A stretch of 64,000 bases of DNA from CAVVST01 sp963750995 (GTDB lineage Bacteria; Acidobacteriota; Vicinamibacteria; Vicinamibacterales; UBA2999): the NCBI GenBank assembly GCA_963750995.1, contig CAVVST010000005.1, positions 124,001-188,000 of the forward strand. The letters run 5' to 3'. The notes below the pieces were generated by a model. That model was given only the letters and a program-made list of their open reading frames with translations. It was not told where the DNA came from and did not search any database. Position 1 is the stretch's first letter. Every line of letters starts with the position of its first letter. This document shows, in pieces, positions 37,435-47,088 of the stretch. Both the position numbers and the translations under genes were made by a program.

Positions 37435-40394
37435 TAGAAGGTCAACTGCGCGCTGAACTGGACAATGCGCGCCTCCATAATCAGCGTCGGCAACAGCCAC
37501 CGCGGACCGTAGGTATAGCCGCCGCGTCCCTGGGAACCTGCCGTGCCGGCTGCAAGCTGCATGATTGAGCTGCTGTTGAGTGCGTTGTAGACGTCGACGT
37601 TGGCCAGCAGGCGGAGCTGGCGCGGCAACTCGACGCGCTTGGTCAATCTCAGATCGAGCCGCGTAATCCGGTCCTCGAACATCGTCCCTGGAAGAATCAG
37701 CGGCACCGTGACGGTGGCGGTGCACGGCGTCCTGGTGCCGCACGACGCGAGGTTGCGGCCGAGCGACGGCGCGATCTCGGTCGTACTGGCGGTGTAATCC
37801 GCCTGGATGTCGGGCCCGGACATGTTCTGGAAGATCGCGCCAACGACGAAGTCGCCTGGCAGCGGATAGCTGCCATAGAGCTTGAGCTGCGTTTGCCCCT
37901 TGAACGGCGTCACCACGCGGCAATTCAGCAACTGCTGCGGCGAATCCACCACGAAGCAGTTGTCAGTGACGGTGCGGCCGGTGTCGACGCCGCCGCCGAA
38001 CTGAATGCCCTGGCCGAGCCTGGTGCTGAACGTGAACATCAGGAAGTCGTTCACCTGCTTCTGTTCGCCGAAGTGTGCCGACTGCGTCACCAGATTGTTG
38101 ACGAGGCCGAACTTCGCAAGCGAGATGTCGTACAACCCGCAGACCTGGTAACCGCCGCCGCCAGGCAGCCGCCGGTCGGCCGGCGCCGTGATGCAGTATG
38201 GACTGTAGTCGCCGGGCTCGGCGGCGAGATTGTCGGTCGCCGTGAAGTTTCCAAGCCAGTTGCGGTAGTAGCCGGCCGTCACCGAGAGGCCGTTGCTGAC
38301 CTGCTGCTGCACTTCGGTCGAGACGTCCCAGGTGTAACCGCGCGCGCCCCAGCCCTCGAGCACGCCCTCGTCGTAGCGGTTGGTGACGCGCGCGCCGCCG
38401 AAGTTCTGGTTCGACATCGCAGCGCATTCCCCGTTCGCAGCGCGATTACCCAAATCGCAGTCGGGCACGAAATCGCCGTCGCTATCGGTCCACGCACGTG
38501 TGACCGAGTTGACCGCGGTCTGGATCGGATTGTTGGCCGAAGCGATCGCCGTCCCGGTCTTCGCCACATACCGGCCCGCCGATACCTTGAAGGCGGTACG
38601 ACCGTTGCCAAACAGGTCATACGCGGCGCCGAACCGCGGCGACCAGTCCTTCCACAGCGGCACGTTCTTCACTTCGGGGAAGCTTCGTTCCGGCACCCAG
38701 CCGCTCGGCGGCGCTGGCACGTTTTGCGCGGGCACATAGCCGTTGAAGTAGTCGAACCGCAGACCGTAGGTCAGCGTCAGCCGCCGCATCGCCCACTGGT
38801 CCTGCGCGTAGATCCCGAGGTCAGCGCGCGTGCGGTTCTGGAGGTCGTACGGCGTCGCCCACTGAGTGATCTGCACGGGAACCCCGTTGCGGAAGGCATA
38901 GTTGATGTCGCCGCCGGTGACCGTCGTCAGGCTGGCGGCGACGCCCTGCTCGTTCTGGAAGCCGAACTTGAAAGCATGGGAGCCGGTCACGTACGACAGC
39001 GATGCACGTTGCGCGTAGCGATCGTTCTGGCTGGTCCCGTAGCTGGCCCGCGCGTTGTAGAGAATGCCGGTCGACTGCTCGAGGATCGACACGTGATTCG
39101 GTTCGACGCCCGGCGCGAGGAAGCCAGGGAAGCTCAGAATCGTGGCGCTGAAGCCGGCGTCGAGCAGCAGCCGGTTGGTCATCGGCGCGCTCCACGTTGC
39201 CTGATGGAGACGCGAGGGACGGAAATGAAAAGCGTTGCCGGTTTCCGGCGGCTGTCCGACTGCCCCCAGCGCGCGACAGATGCACGAGTCCGCGAAATCG
39301 GAGAACAGGTTGATCTTGTTGCGCGCCGACGCCTGCCACGTGACCCGCAGCGCCTTCGACTCGTACCACTGGTAACGATCGGCCGGTCGGGTCGGGTCGG
39401 GCGTCCAGACCGGCGTGCCCTGGGTCTTGTTCCAGAACATGCCCGCCATCTGGTTGCGATTGCCCCACTCGCGCAACGCCGAGAAGAACCAGAGACGGTC
39501 GCGTTTGATCGGCCCGCCGAGGGTGAAGCTGGCGTCGTAGATTTCGAGTACCTTGCTGATCGTGGTGAGCCCGCGCCCGCGCAGTTCGTCGGTCAGGTTC
39601 TCCCCGCCGAGCTGTTCCCCGGTCCACAGCCCGAACAGCGAGCCTGAGTGCGTGTTGCCTCCTTCCTTCGGAATCATGTTGACGACCGCGCCGTCGGCAT
39701 TGCTTTCCGCGGAGATGCCACTGGTCTGAATCGCCGTCTCCTCGACCAGCGCCGAATTCGGAACGTAGCCCTGGTTGCCGCTGGCGTGATCGATCGACAT
39801 GCCGTCGAACTGACGCTTCGATCCCTGCTTGCCGTGGAACGACGCGCCAAGTGATTGATCCAGCTGGCCGCCGACGTCAGCCATCCCGCTGAAGCCAGGT
39901 GTCAGCGCAACGACCGTGCCCCATGTCTTGGTGCTGCTCGGCAGGGTGTCGAGCGCCTCGTTCGACACCACCGTCTGCTGGCGCACGTTCTGAGTATCGA
40001 CGAGCGGACTCTCGCCGGTGACGGTAATCGTCTCCTCGAGCGAGCCGACGCGCAGTTCAGCGTTCACCGTCGCGGTGAACCCCGAGGTCAGCACGATCCC
40101 CTCGCGCTTGAAGGTGGTGAACCCCGGCAGGGTGAACGTCACCACGTAGGTGCCCGGCCGCAGGTCGACGATGTTGTAGCGCCCTTCCCCGTCGGTGACG
40201 GCCGTGCGAACCTTCTCAATCAGCGCCGGACTTGCCGCCTCCACCGTGACGCCTGGCAGCACGGCGTTCGACGTATCGCGGACCGTTCCGGCGATACCGT
40301 TGATTTGTTGCGCCGCGACGGATGATGGCAGCAATAACGCGAGAGCGAGGATCGCAAGGGCCGCACGGGTGAATGCAAGAGCCACAGGACTCAC
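37434..40394 (-). CDS. Oar-like TonB-dependent outer-membrane receptor
   Basis: The 986-residue protein starts at GTG 40394. Signal peptide, then the carboxypeptidase-regulatory-like domain with LPGVTVEAASPALIEKVR and YVVTFTLPGFTTFKREGIVL, the linker ITVTGESPLVDTQNVRQQTV and a barrel (GPIKRDRLWFFSALREWGNR, RLTLTYGLRFDYFNG) ending QFSAQLTF with a terminal Phe. It is clearly paralogous to the receptors at 31394 and 52283. The upstream neighbour is a beta-propeller gene, as for the receptor at 52283, so the pair recurs as a module. Confidence 0.92.
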   Translation of the reverse strand: MSPVALAFTRAALAILALALLLPSSVAAQQINGIAGTVRDTSNAVLPGVTVEAASPALIEKVRTAVTDGEGRYNIVDLRPGTYVVTFTLPGFTTFKREGIVLTSGFTATVNAELRVGSLEETITVTGESPLVDTQNVRQQTVVSNEALDTLPSSTKTWGTVVALTPGFSGMADVGGQLDQSLGASFHGKQGSKRQFDGMSIDHASGNQGYVPNSALVEETAIQTSGISAESNADGAVVNMIPKEGGNTHSGSLFGLWTGEQLGGENLTDELRGRGLTTISKVLEIYDASFTLGGPIKRDRLWFFSALREWGNRNQMAGMFWNKTQGTPVWTPDPTRPADRYQWYESKALRVTWQASARNKINLFSDFADSCICRALGAVGQPPETGNAFHFRPSRLHQATWSAPMTNRLLLDAGFSATILSFPGFLAPGVEPNHVSILEQSTGILYNARASYGTSQNDRYAQRASLSYVTGSHAFKFGFQNEQGVAASLTTVTGGDINYAFRNGVPVQITQWATPYDLQNRTRADLGIYAQDQWAMRRLTLTYGLRFDYFNGYVPAQNVPAPPSGWVPERSFPEVKNVPLWKDWSPRFGAAYDLFGNGRTAFKVSAGRYVAKTGTAIASANNPIQTAVNSVTRAWTDSDGDFVPDCDLGNRAANGECAAMSNQNFGGARVTNRYDEGVLEGWGARGYTWDVSTEVQQQVSNGLSVTAGYYRNWLGNFTATDNLAAEPGDYSPYCITAPADRRLPGGGGYQVCGLYDISLAKFGLVNNLVTQSAHFGEQKQVNDFLMFTFSTRLGQGIQFGGGVDTGRTVTDNCFVVDSPQQLLNCRVVTPFKGQTQLKLYGSYPLPGDFVVGAIFQNMSGPDIQADYTASTTEIAPSLGRNLASCGTRTPCTATVTVPLILPGTMFEDRITRLDLRLTKRVELPRQLRLLANVDVYNALNSSSIMQLAAGTAGSQGRGGYTYGPRWLLPTLIMEARIVQFSAQLTF

Positions 40395-40410
40395 CTCCGT
40401 CGTAGCCGGG

Positions 40411-42642
40411 TTACCTGGCCTGCGCGGTCTGCCGCGGGGCGCTCGTCTCGAACATCTCGGGCAGCGAGAACGTCAGCACGCCGTTGAGATACTTGTCGCT
40501 GAGCATGACCGTCTTGTTCTTCGGATCGAGCGTGATGCCGCGCACCTGCTTCAGCGTCCCCTTCGCGATCGTCCACTGCGGCGGAACATCACCGTCGTCA
40601 AAGACGCTCCACACGCCGGCGAACGCGTCTGACCCGAGCACGCCGTTGCCGGCGGCGTCCTCGTCACCCAGACCGGTCACGTTGACGACGATCTTGCCGC
40701 CGGGCGGGTACATCGTGATGCGGCTGACGCCGTTGAGACCGGTGCGCGGACCGGTGATCACGCGCAGCGGTTTGTCGTTCCCCTGCGCCAGCCGGTCGAA
40801 GATCCGGATCGAGTTGCGATTGATCAACACCAGCACGTTGTTGATCGGATCGACCCCGCCCGATCCCGCCGGCTGCATCAGCACGCGCTTGGGCGCGACG
40901 TCACCCTGCGCCGTGCGATCGAACACCAGCACGCGGTCGCTGTTGGTGATCTGGAAGACATAGATCTCGTCATTGACCGGATCGACGGCGACCGAGATCG
41001 GATCGATCATCTGGGTCTTCGGCCCCATGATCGTGCGGATCGGCGCTTCGGCTCCGCTGGCAGCGCCGCGGAACGTCAGCACCGCCTGGCCGATGAACTG
41101 GTTGACCACGATCTCGTCGTGAATCGCGTCGTACGAGACGCCATGGACGGTGCGGTTCAGGCGGGTGTTCTGGCCTTCAATCGTCCGAATCGCGGCGGCG
41201 TTCCTGTCGGCCAGGCGATCGAAGATGCCGATGCGCGGATGCCCGACGCAGCTCGGCACGATGATCTGATCGCGCCGTGTATCGTAGGCAATCATGTACG
41301 GGTTGCTGATGAGCGTCGCCGGCGCGTTGACCGGCGCGCTGCGGATGATGCGCACCGGCGCGACATCACCTGAGGCGGTACGCCGGTACGCGGTCGCCGA
41401 ATGTCCGCCGTAATTTGCGACCCAGAGTTCGTCGTTGGCCGCGTCGAAGAAGATGCCGGCCGGCGCCTTGAGCAGCGTCTGCGGTCCCTTGATCACGCGA
41501 ATCGGCGCGACGTCGCCGTTGGCGTTGGCGCTGAACACCGCTATCGTGTCGCCAACCGAGTTACTCACGAAGATCTCGCCATGTTCCGGGTCGACGGCGA
41601 CGCCGGTCGGCCAATTCAACCCCGCCTTCGCCCCCTCGATCACGCGCAGCGGCGCGACGTCGCCGTTCGCGTCGGCGGAAAACACCGTCACGGACGGCTG
41701 TCCGAACTTTGCGCTGCCGTTGACGATTTCGCGGCGATACAGACCGAGGTTGTTGCCCATCGGCCAGAACTCGCGCCGCGGGCTTCCCGGGGTCGCGCCA
41801 ACGCTGCCGCGTTCCGCCCGGTGCGACGTGCCATAGTTGACGACGTAGAGCAGCCTGTTCTTTGCGTCGATCGCGATCGAGTGAGGATCCGCCATCCGCG
41901 TGCGGTCGCCCTGGATGAGCCGGATCGGCTCGGCGTCCCCCCTGGCATTCTTTGGATAGACCAGGATCGCGCTGTTGTGCTGAATCGTCAGCAGCAACTC
42001 CTGCCGCGCTTCGTCAACGGTGAGGCCGAAGCTTCCGTACGGCGACAGGATCGTCCGGTCCGGCTTGACGTTGCCCTTCGCCTGCCGCCCGAAGACGTTC
42101 AAGCCGCGCAGCGAGTCGTTGTTGGTGGCGTAAATCTCGCCGGTCGACGGATCGACGTACAAGCTCGAGACGAACTGGCTGTTGGTGGCCAGGCCGCCGA
42201 TGACGCGCTTGGCCGGCGTCTTCTCGGCCGCGGCAGGCGTATTTGCCAGCCGGTCGTAGACATAGAGGTCGAAGTTGTATTCGTCGCCGAGGATGACTTC
42301 GTTGCGGGCGGCGTCGACAAACACCGTGCTGAAGCCGGCGTAGGCGTCGTGGATCGTGCGCAGAGGCTTGCGCAGGGCCACCTCGGCACGCCTCGGATCC
42401 CCGGCGGTCAGCGCTGACTGGGCGGTAGCCGACAGCGCGGACGGCAGCAACGACGCCTGCGGCGTCGCGGTTTCCCACGTGCACTGATCGGTGCTCCCCA
42501 CGGCCGGCATCGGCTGGAAGGCGATCAGGCGGGCGCTCCCTTCCGTGCCCGGAATGGCGTCGTTGCCCGGCGCGAACGCTAAGGCGGCAGCCGTCAACAC
42601 TCCGGCGATGATCCAGCGGACAGTTCGGCGCTGTGGATTCAT
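40411..42642 (-). CDS. Secreted beta-propeller protein with NHL-like repeats
   Basis: The 743-residue protein has a signal or anchor (IIAGVLTAAALAFAPGND) and then about a dozen repeats of 45 to 50 residues in the pattern FSANANGDVAPIRVIKGP then PAGIFFDAANDELWVANYGG. These build one or two propellers. Conserved Cys occur in TDQCTWETA near residue 53 and VPSCVGHPRIGIF near 470. No catalytic residues are evident, so a binding role is likely. It is clearly paralogous to the gene at 55345. It is encoded directly upstream of a TonB receptor, which suggests a surface or periplasmic partner. Confidence 0.85.
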   Translation of the reverse strand: MNPQRRTVRWIIAGVLTAAALAFAPGNDAIPGTEGSARLIAFQPMPAVGSTDQCTWETATPQASLLPSALSATAQSALTAGDPRRAEVALRKPLRTIHDAYAGFSTVFVDAARNEVILGDEYNFDLYVYDRLANTPAAAEKTPAKRVIGGLATNSQFVSSLYVDPSTGEIYATNNDSLRGLNVFGRQAKGNVKPDRTILSPYGSFGLTVDEARQELLLTIQHNSAILVYPKNARGDAEPIRLIQGDRTRMADPHSIAIDAKNRLLYVVNYGTSHRAERGSVGATPGSPRREFWPMGNNLGLYRREIVNGSAKFGQPSVTVFSADANGDVAPLRVIEGAKAGLNWPTGVAVDPEHGEIFVSNSVGDTIAVFSANANGDVAPIRVIKGPQTLLKAPAGIFFDAANDELWVANYGGHSATAYRRTASGDVAPVRIIRSAPVNAPATLISNPYMIAYDTRRDQIIVPSCVGHPRIGIFDRLADRNAAAIRTIEGQNTRLNRTVHGVSYDAIHDEIVVNQFIGQAVLTFRGAASGAEAPIRTIMGPKTQMIDPISVAVDPVNDEIYVFQITNSDRVLVFDRTAQGDVAPKRVLMQPAGSGGVDPINNVLVLINRNSIRIFDRLAQGNDKPLRVITGPRTGLNGVSRITMYPPGGKIVVNVTGLGDEDAAGNGVLGSDAFAGVWSVFDDGDVPPQWTIAKGTLKQVRGITLDPKNKTVMLSDKYLNGVLTFSLPEMFETSAPRQTAQAR

Positions 42643-42649
42643 ACTGACC

Positions 42650-43579
42650 TCATCTCGCGGCTGACGAAGGCGTGGCGGTCTTGCCTTCCTGCGCGATCTT
42701 CTCGTTCATCAGCGCGATGATCGCGTCAAACCAGGCGTTCAGCCGCGCCGGTCCGGCGACGAATGGATGCGGCGCCCCGGCGGCGCGCGTTTTCAGTTCC
42801 GGCTCCAGCTCGCGAATCTTGCGCGGCACCATCATGTCGGGATGGTTCGGCAGCATCACGTCCCATGGACCGAGCGACTTCAACCGCTGCGTGCTGGCAA
42901 GATACGCCTTCGACCATTGCGCGTTCGGGATCCCCAGGCCGCCGGGAACCAGCGCGCGGTAGGTGCGCGCACCGTCCCGGACCTGGAGCTCGGTGGACGT
43001 CGATCCGGGCGTGTGCCCCGGTGTCACGTAGAACTTCAGCGCGGTGTCGCCAAGCGTAATCGTCTGGCCGTCGGCGATGACCAGGTCCCGCTTGAGCGTC
43101 GGACCCGGGTTCTGCCGGCCCTGGCCCGGAATCTTCTGAACGCGCTCGGTCTCCTCCCAGTCAGGGAGCGACATCCCGACGCGTGCGCCCGTCGCCTGCC
43201 GGATCTTCTCCGCGCCGGCAAAGTGGTCGATGTGCGCGTGCGTGATGATCAGGTAGCGGATGTCCCGGGGGTTGAAACCGGCGGTGCGGATGTTCTCGAG
43301 CACGTAGTCGGCGGTCTCGTCCCAGGTCGCGTCGAACAGCACCAGGCCGGCGCTGGTCGTCACCAGGAACGGACTCGACGTCTGGATGCCGACGTACCAG
43401 AGGTTGTCGAAAATCTTGAAGGGGGCTTTGCGCTGCTGGTCGAACGGGAGGTTCGGCTGCTCCCCCCACGGCGCTTTGGCGTTCCAGTTGACGGCCGGCG
43501 CCTGCCCGGCCGGCGCCTGCGCGCCGGCTGCCGCTGCGGCGATGGCCAGGACCGACGCGATCGTGACGAGCCGTTTCAT
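42650..43579 (-). CDS. Secreted metallo-beta-lactamase-fold hydrolase, subclass B3-like
   Basis: The 309-residue protein starts at ATG 43579 with a signal peptide (TIASVLAIAAAAAGAQ). The complete motif ITHAHIDHFAGAEKIRQATG near residue 115 gives the HxHxDH metal ligands, and FYVTPGHTPGSTSTELQV near 185 gives the further His. NLWYVGIQTSSPFLVTTSAG and LVLFDATWDETADYVLENIR fit B3 enzymes, which are often preceded by a similar N-terminal WN and PF segment. It may hydrolyse a beta-lactam, a lactone or another ester; the context (TonB receptors and secreted unknowns) does not favour a resistance role. Unlike the MBL at 35549 its metal site is intact. Confidence 0.85.
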   Translation of the reverse strand: MKRLVTIASVLAIAAAAAGAQAPAGQAPAVNWNAKAPWGEQPNLPFDQQRKAPFKIFDNLWYVGIQTSSPFLVTTSAGLVLFDATWDETADYVLENIRTAGFNPRDIRYLIITHAHIDHFAGAEKIRQATGARVGMSLPDWEETERVQKIPGQGRQNPGPTLKRDLVIADGQTITLGDTALKFYVTPGHTPGSTSTELQVRDGARTYRALVPGGLGIPNAQWSKAYLASTQRLKSLGPWDVMLPNHPDMMVPRKIRELEPELKTRAAGAPHPFVAGPARLNAWFDAIIALMNEKIAQEGKTATPSSAAR

Positions 43580-43598
43580 AGGCCGCCCTCCTTGGAAG

Positions 43599-44393
43599 CT
43601 ATTTCTTCCCGTAGTTCTCCTTCGCCGCCGCCTCCATCAACGCCGCCGTGTCGGTGTTGGTGCACATGGCTTCCATGACTTGATCGAACGGCGCCAGGCG
43701 GTACTGCTTCTTCTCGACATACGGACGGATCAGCACTTTCGGATCGTCGTAGGTCTTCTCGACGTCGAGCGCGTTCCCGGCGATGCGGCGATACCGCTCG
43801 GTCACGTGCAGTGCCTCGGAATGGAACGACACGATCCCCTGCGGCGAGATCCAGTTCCGATCGTTGAAGTTGGTCACGTCCACGACCAGCGTGTCGCCGT
43901 CCCACTTGCCGACCGAGTCGCCCCAGTACGCGGGCGCCTGGAGCTCGCTGTGCTGCCGGCCGGGTTCGGTGGGTATGACGCGGAAGCCGTGGTAGGTCTC
44001 CTGGAGGAGCACGATCATCTTCGGCGTCTGCACCAGCTGGAAGATGTTCGTATTGGGCGGACCGCCGACGCTCGGAAGGCAGCGCAGCGCGGGGTCGTCC
44101 TTGTCGCCCATCTTCGCGGCCTTGGCAGCCGCTTCCGGGTTGTAGAGGCTGGCGAACGTCGAGCCCACCGGCGCGACGGGCGCCGGGCCGCTCCGCGGCG
44201 CGCCCACCCGGCCAGCTTCGAGCGCGGGCTCGGTTCCCCTCCACCAGACGCCCGTAAGATCCGGCTTGCCGTCCGCGGTGCGCGGCACCGCGCCCTCGGG
44301 CTTCCAGCCTTCCTCCGCCGGGGCGGGCTGTGCCGAGGCGGACGGAGCGACGAGCACAGCCGCCAAAGCGGCCGCGAGCAGCACGCGTGTCAT
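43599..44393 (-). CDS. Secreted DGKPDLTGVW-family protein
   Basis: The ATG at 44393 is preferred to 44408 because an AGGGGG ribosome site lies eight bases upstream. The 264-residue protein has signal VLLAAALAAVLVAPSASAQ, then PRTADGKPDLTGVWWRGTEP, one Cys in ALRCLPSVGGPPNTNIFQLV, MIVLLQETYHGFRVIPTEP, YWGDSVGKWDGDTLVVDVTN and HVTERYRRIAGNALDVEKTY. It shares the WxGDTLVVD core with its neighbours. The function is unknown. It lies between a DUF6152 gene and the B3-like MBL gene. Confidence 0.75.
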   Translation of the reverse strand: MTRVLLAAALAAVLVAPSASAQPAPAEEGWKPEGAVPRTADGKPDLTGVWWRGTEPALEAGRVGAPRSGPAPVAPVGSTFASLYNPEAAAKAAKMGDKDDPALRCLPSVGGPPNTNIFQLVQTPKMIVLLQETYHGFRVIPTEPGRQHSELQAPAYWGDSVGKWDGDTLVVDVTNFNDRNWISPQGIVSFHSEALHVTERYRRIAGNALDVEKTYDDPKVLIRPYVEKKQYRLAPFDQVMEAMCTNTDTAALMEAAAKENYGKK

Positions 44394-44414
44394 GGAATTC
44401 CCCCTCATGAGACC

Positions 44415-44432
44415 GTCCGGCTGAAGCCGGAC
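44415..44432. repeat. REP-like palindrome
   Basis: GTCCGGCTGAAGCCGGAC is a perfect palindrome with 8-base arms, followed by ACTACG. The same unit recurs at 58733 and 58758. It lies between two genes on the same strand. Confidence 0.7.
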
Positions 44433-44447
44433 ACTACGTTCGCACGT

Positions 44448-44855
44448 CTACTGCGCGTCCGCCGCGCCCTTCGGGCCGACGATGAACGAGCGGCCGTCCT
44501 GCAGGACGATCTCGCGCGCCGCTCCCATCATCGCGTTCATGTCCCGGGCGCGCGAGCCCTTGATCGTGACCTTGTCGCCGACTTTCACCGCATCGCGCTT
44601 GTAGCCGGCGCGCAGCAACGACGTCGGCGTGTTGCCCTCGAAGCCCCAGCGCGTGACCTTGCCGCTCTCGTCGGTCACGTTGACGAAGAACCAGGAGTGG
44701 GGATTCTCGATGCGGATTTCAGCCATCACGCCGGTCACCGACACGGGCTTGTTCTCGTCGAAGGCCGCCGAAAACGAATGGTGGGCGCGCACGGTGCCCG
44801 AGATCGCGAGCACGCCTCCAAGCGCAAGCACGAACCGGAACAGGTAGCGGTTCAT
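44448..44855 (-). CDS. DUF6152 family exported protein
   Basis: The ATG at 44855 follows GAGGAGTT. The 135-residue protein has signal YLFRFVLALGGVLAISGTV and cleavage site VRA, giving a mature start HHSFSAAFDENKPVSVTGVM. The core continues IRIENPHSWFFVNVTDESGK, VTRWGFEGNTPTSLLRAGYK and VGDKVTIKGSRARDM, and ends REIVLQDGRSFIVG. It is the closest of the five to the family consensus. It lies between two DGKPD-type genes. Confidence 0.87.
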   Translation of the reverse strand: MNRYLFRFVLALGGVLAISGTVRAHHSFSAAFDENKPVSVTGVMAEIRIENPHSWFFVNVTDESGKVTRWGFEGNTPTSLLRAGYKRDAVKVGDKVTIKGSRARDMNAMMGAAREIVLQDGRSFIVGPKGAADAQ

Positions 44856-44899
44856 AACTCCTCCTCGAACGGTATCGGGCCGCCGGCGCGTCCGGGACG

Positions 44900-45733
44900 C
44901 TACTGGGTCGATGACTTCTGCACGTCGGCATCGACACAGTTCCCGGCGCGACACCGATCGTTGTCGTCGCAGATGAACTCCAGGATCTTCCAGTTAGGCT
45001 TGCGCTCCATCGCCCAGTTTTCCGTCCACGGTCCCTCGAAGACTCCCGGATCGTTGAGGGTCACGTCGTATGAAGCGTTCGCCGGATCCGTGAACCGTAT
45101 TCGTTCGACCACGTGCATCTGATCGCTGTGCCAGCGCGAGCTGCCGTCCTCGCCGTGAGTCGCGTCGAGCAGCCATTCATTCAGGCCGATCGTGTCGATC
45201 ACCAGCGTGTCGTCCTCCCACCATGCGATCGAATCGCCCATATAAGTGGGCTCCGCGATCTCCCCGTGCGGACGGTTGGGCGCCCCGATCGGGATGACGC
45301 GAAAGAAGTGCATGTACTGGTACAGGATCACGAGCTGGTCAGGCGTCTGGATCCACTGCTGCGCGTACGGGGCCGGGATCTGGCGCGTCAGGCCGTTCGG
45401 CAGGCAGACGGCCGTCGGGTCGTCGACACGGACGTCGTTCGCGTGTGGACGGTTGAACAGCGCCTGTCCGCTCCCCTTCACCGGCGTCATGTTTTTTTCC
45501 GTGTAACGCCGCACCGTTGCGCTGTCGACCTCCTTACCCGTATGCCTGAAGCCGGGCCCGGCCCACACGCCGTTGAAGTCGGGTTTGCCGTCGGCGGTGC
45601 GCCGGATGGCGTTGGCATCGCCTGCCGGCGGGGTCGCCGTGGTGGAACTGCTGTTACATGCTGCGAACGCGCCGGCGACGACGGTCGCGGCGGCGATCGC
45701 GGCAAGACGGATCAGCGGAAGATGATGCGGCAT
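44900..45733 (-). CDS. DGKPDFNGVW-family lipoprotein
   Basis: The 277-residue protein starts at ATG 45733. AAATVVAGAFAACNSSS is a lipoprotein signal with a likely lipidated Cys near residue 25, unlike its soluble relatives. RRTADGKPDFNGVWAGPGFR follows, then DDPTAVCLPNGLTRQIPAPY, LVILYQYMHFFRVIPIGAPN, WWEDDTLVIDTIGLNEW and a C-terminal segment with three Cys (EFICDDNDRCRAGNCVDADV). The paired Cys suggest disulfides. Probably anchored to a membrane facing the periplasm. The function is unknown. Confidence 0.75.
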   Translation of the reverse strand: MPHHLPLIRLAAIAAATVVAGAFAACNSSSTTATPPAGDANAIRRTADGKPDFNGVWAGPGFRHTGKEVDSATVRRYTEKNMTPVKGSGQALFNRPHANDVRVDDPTAVCLPNGLTRQIPAPYAQQWIQTPDQLVILYQYMHFFRVIPIGAPNRPHGEIAEPTYMGDSIAWWEDDTLVIDTIGLNEWLLDATHGEDGSSRWHSDQMHVVERIRFTDPANASYDVTLNDPGVFEGPWTENWAMERKPNWKILEFICDDNDRCRAGNCVDADVQKSSTQ

Positions 45734-45749
45734 CGAGATCGTCTCCAGT

Positions 45750-46148
45750 CTAGTTGGGCCGCACGTCTTCAGCAGACGCCGTGAACACGCTCTTGCCGTC
45801 GGCGAAGGTGACACGACCGCCGGACGCGTTATTCGAACCGTCCCTTGCCCTGAAGCCGTCGACCTTCACGATGTCGCCAACCTTCATGACGTCGCGCGGA
45901 ATTCCCTGCCGCTGCAGGAATGAGGGTGGCCCTCCCGAAAAACCCCACGTGACCACGCGGCCGCGATCGTCTTTCACGTCGACGTAGAACCAGATGTGAG
46001 GATTGCGCCACTCGACCTTGCGGACGGTGCCGGTGACCGTCACCGGCTTGGATCGGTCGTATTCCGACGCGAACGAGTGGTGCGCCATCACCGGGGCAAT
46101 CGCCAGGCTCCCCAGCAACGCAATACACGCGGCATGCAGCGTCTTCAT
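45750..46148 (-). CDS. DUF6152 family exported protein
   Basis: The 132-residue protein starts at ATG 46148. The signal KTLHAACIALLGSLAIAP ends in VMA, leaving a mature HHSFASEYDRSKPVTVTGTV. The core has EWRNPHIWFYVDVKDDRGRV, TWGFSGGPPSFLQRQGIPRD and KVGDIVKVDGFRARDGSNNA. It follows the same alternation with DGKPD-type genes as its paralogues. Confidence 0.86.
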   Translation of the reverse strand: MKTLHAACIALLGSLAIAPVMAHHSFASEYDRSKPVTVTGTVRKVEWRNPHIWFYVDVKDDRGRVVTWGFSGGPPSFLQRQGIPRDVMKVGDIVKVDGFRARDGSNNASGGRVTFADGKSVFTASAEDVRPN

Positions 46149-46209
46149 GCGGGAATCTCCTCCAGTGGGCGCAAAACTACACCCGGAGATACCCGGTGTC
46201 AACGCCGCG

Positions 46210-47088
46210 CTACTGGGAATCTGGACCGGTGCGGATGACAGGACGGCCTTCCGGATGGGCCTGTTCGTAGACGTTCTTCATGTGAACGAGATCGACGTTG
46301 CCTTCGTGGCAGGTGTCCTCGCCGTCGAAATTCTCGCCCGGCCGCACCCGTTTCATCGGCTCATGGGACGTCATCGTCCAGGGCCGGGTGTAGACCTTCG
46401 GATCCTCGAACGTCATCGTCCAGTCGATGGTGTTCGAGTCCTTCATCGTGAATTTCTCCACGATGTGCGCGTCGGCGCTGTAGAAATCGCCGCCGATCGC
46501 CATCCGGGTCTTGCCAGCGAAATTGGTGACGTCGATGACCAGCGTGTCGCCTTCCCATCGTCCGATCGGATCGCCCAGCCAGAGGCGGACGCCGGCGGGC
46601 AGGTGCTCGCGTCGCGTCATGTCGACGACCCGCGTGATGTGCTGGTTCTGATAAAGGATAACGGCGTTTCCCGAATGCGCGATCTCCATCGGAAAGCTGA
46701 CGACGCGCGCGATGTCGTAGAACTCGCAGTGCCCGACCTGATCCTCGTAGCCGTTGGCATCTTCGCGGCGGCGATTGCGCTCGGCCAACGCCCACGGCTG
46801 GTACGGGATGATGCCGTCCTTCGGATCGATGATCAGTGAGTGTCCCGCCGTAATGCCGAAGCCACCGGCATGCTCTTCCAGGATGACAGTGTTAAAGAGA
46901 GCGCCACCGCCACCATCCCAGCGCCCGGTGAGATCCGGCTTACCGTCGGCGCGGCGAGGTACCGGGCCGGCCGGTGTCGTGGTGTCGGGACGCGGGCGCT
47001 GCGCTGCCGCCGGCACGGCCGCCGATGCAAAGGCCATCGCCAGCAGCGCAATCGACAGCAGCGGCCGGCAGCCGGCGCCGAGCCTCAC
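46210..47088 (-). CDS. Secreted DGKPDLTGRW-family protein, tandem copy C
   Basis: It starts at GTG 47088, overlapping the corrected stop of copy B by GTGA. The 292-residue protein has signal LLSIALLAMAFASAAVPAAA, then PRRADGKPDLTGRWDGGGGA, VILEEHAGGFGITAGHSLII, PYQPWALAERNRRREDANGY, VGHCEFYDIARVVSFPMEIA, RWEGDTLVIDVTNFAGKTRM and the Cys in GEDTCHEGNVDLVHMKNVYE. It is very like copy B (47085) and like the gene at 30450, so it arose by tandem duplication. The function is unknown. Confidence 0.78.
   Translation of the reverse strand: MRLGAGCRPLLSIALLAMAFASAAVPAAAQRPRPDTTTPAGPVPRRADGKPDLTGRWDGGGGALFNTVILEEHAGGFGITAGHSLIIDPKDGIIPYQPWALAERNRRREDANGYEDQVGHCEFYDIARVVSFPMEIAHSGNAVILYQNQHITRVVDMTRREHLPAGVRLWLGDPIGRWEGDTLVIDVTNFAGKTRMAIGGDFYSADAHIVEKFTMKDSNTIDWTMTFEDPKVYTRPWTMTSHEPMKRVRPGENFDGEDTCHEGNVDLVHMKNVYEQAHPEGRPVIRTGPDSQ

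Noticed and set aside
40411..42642. Regular 140-base periodicity resembling a repeat array or CRISPR
   Set aside because: The repetition is at protein level (propeller blades) and is diverged in DNA; there are no constant repeats and unique spacers.
42650..43579. An antibiotic-resistance beta-lactamase
   Set aside because: The metal motif fits subclass B3, but the context of exported metabolic proteins and the breadth of this fold do not support a resistance call.
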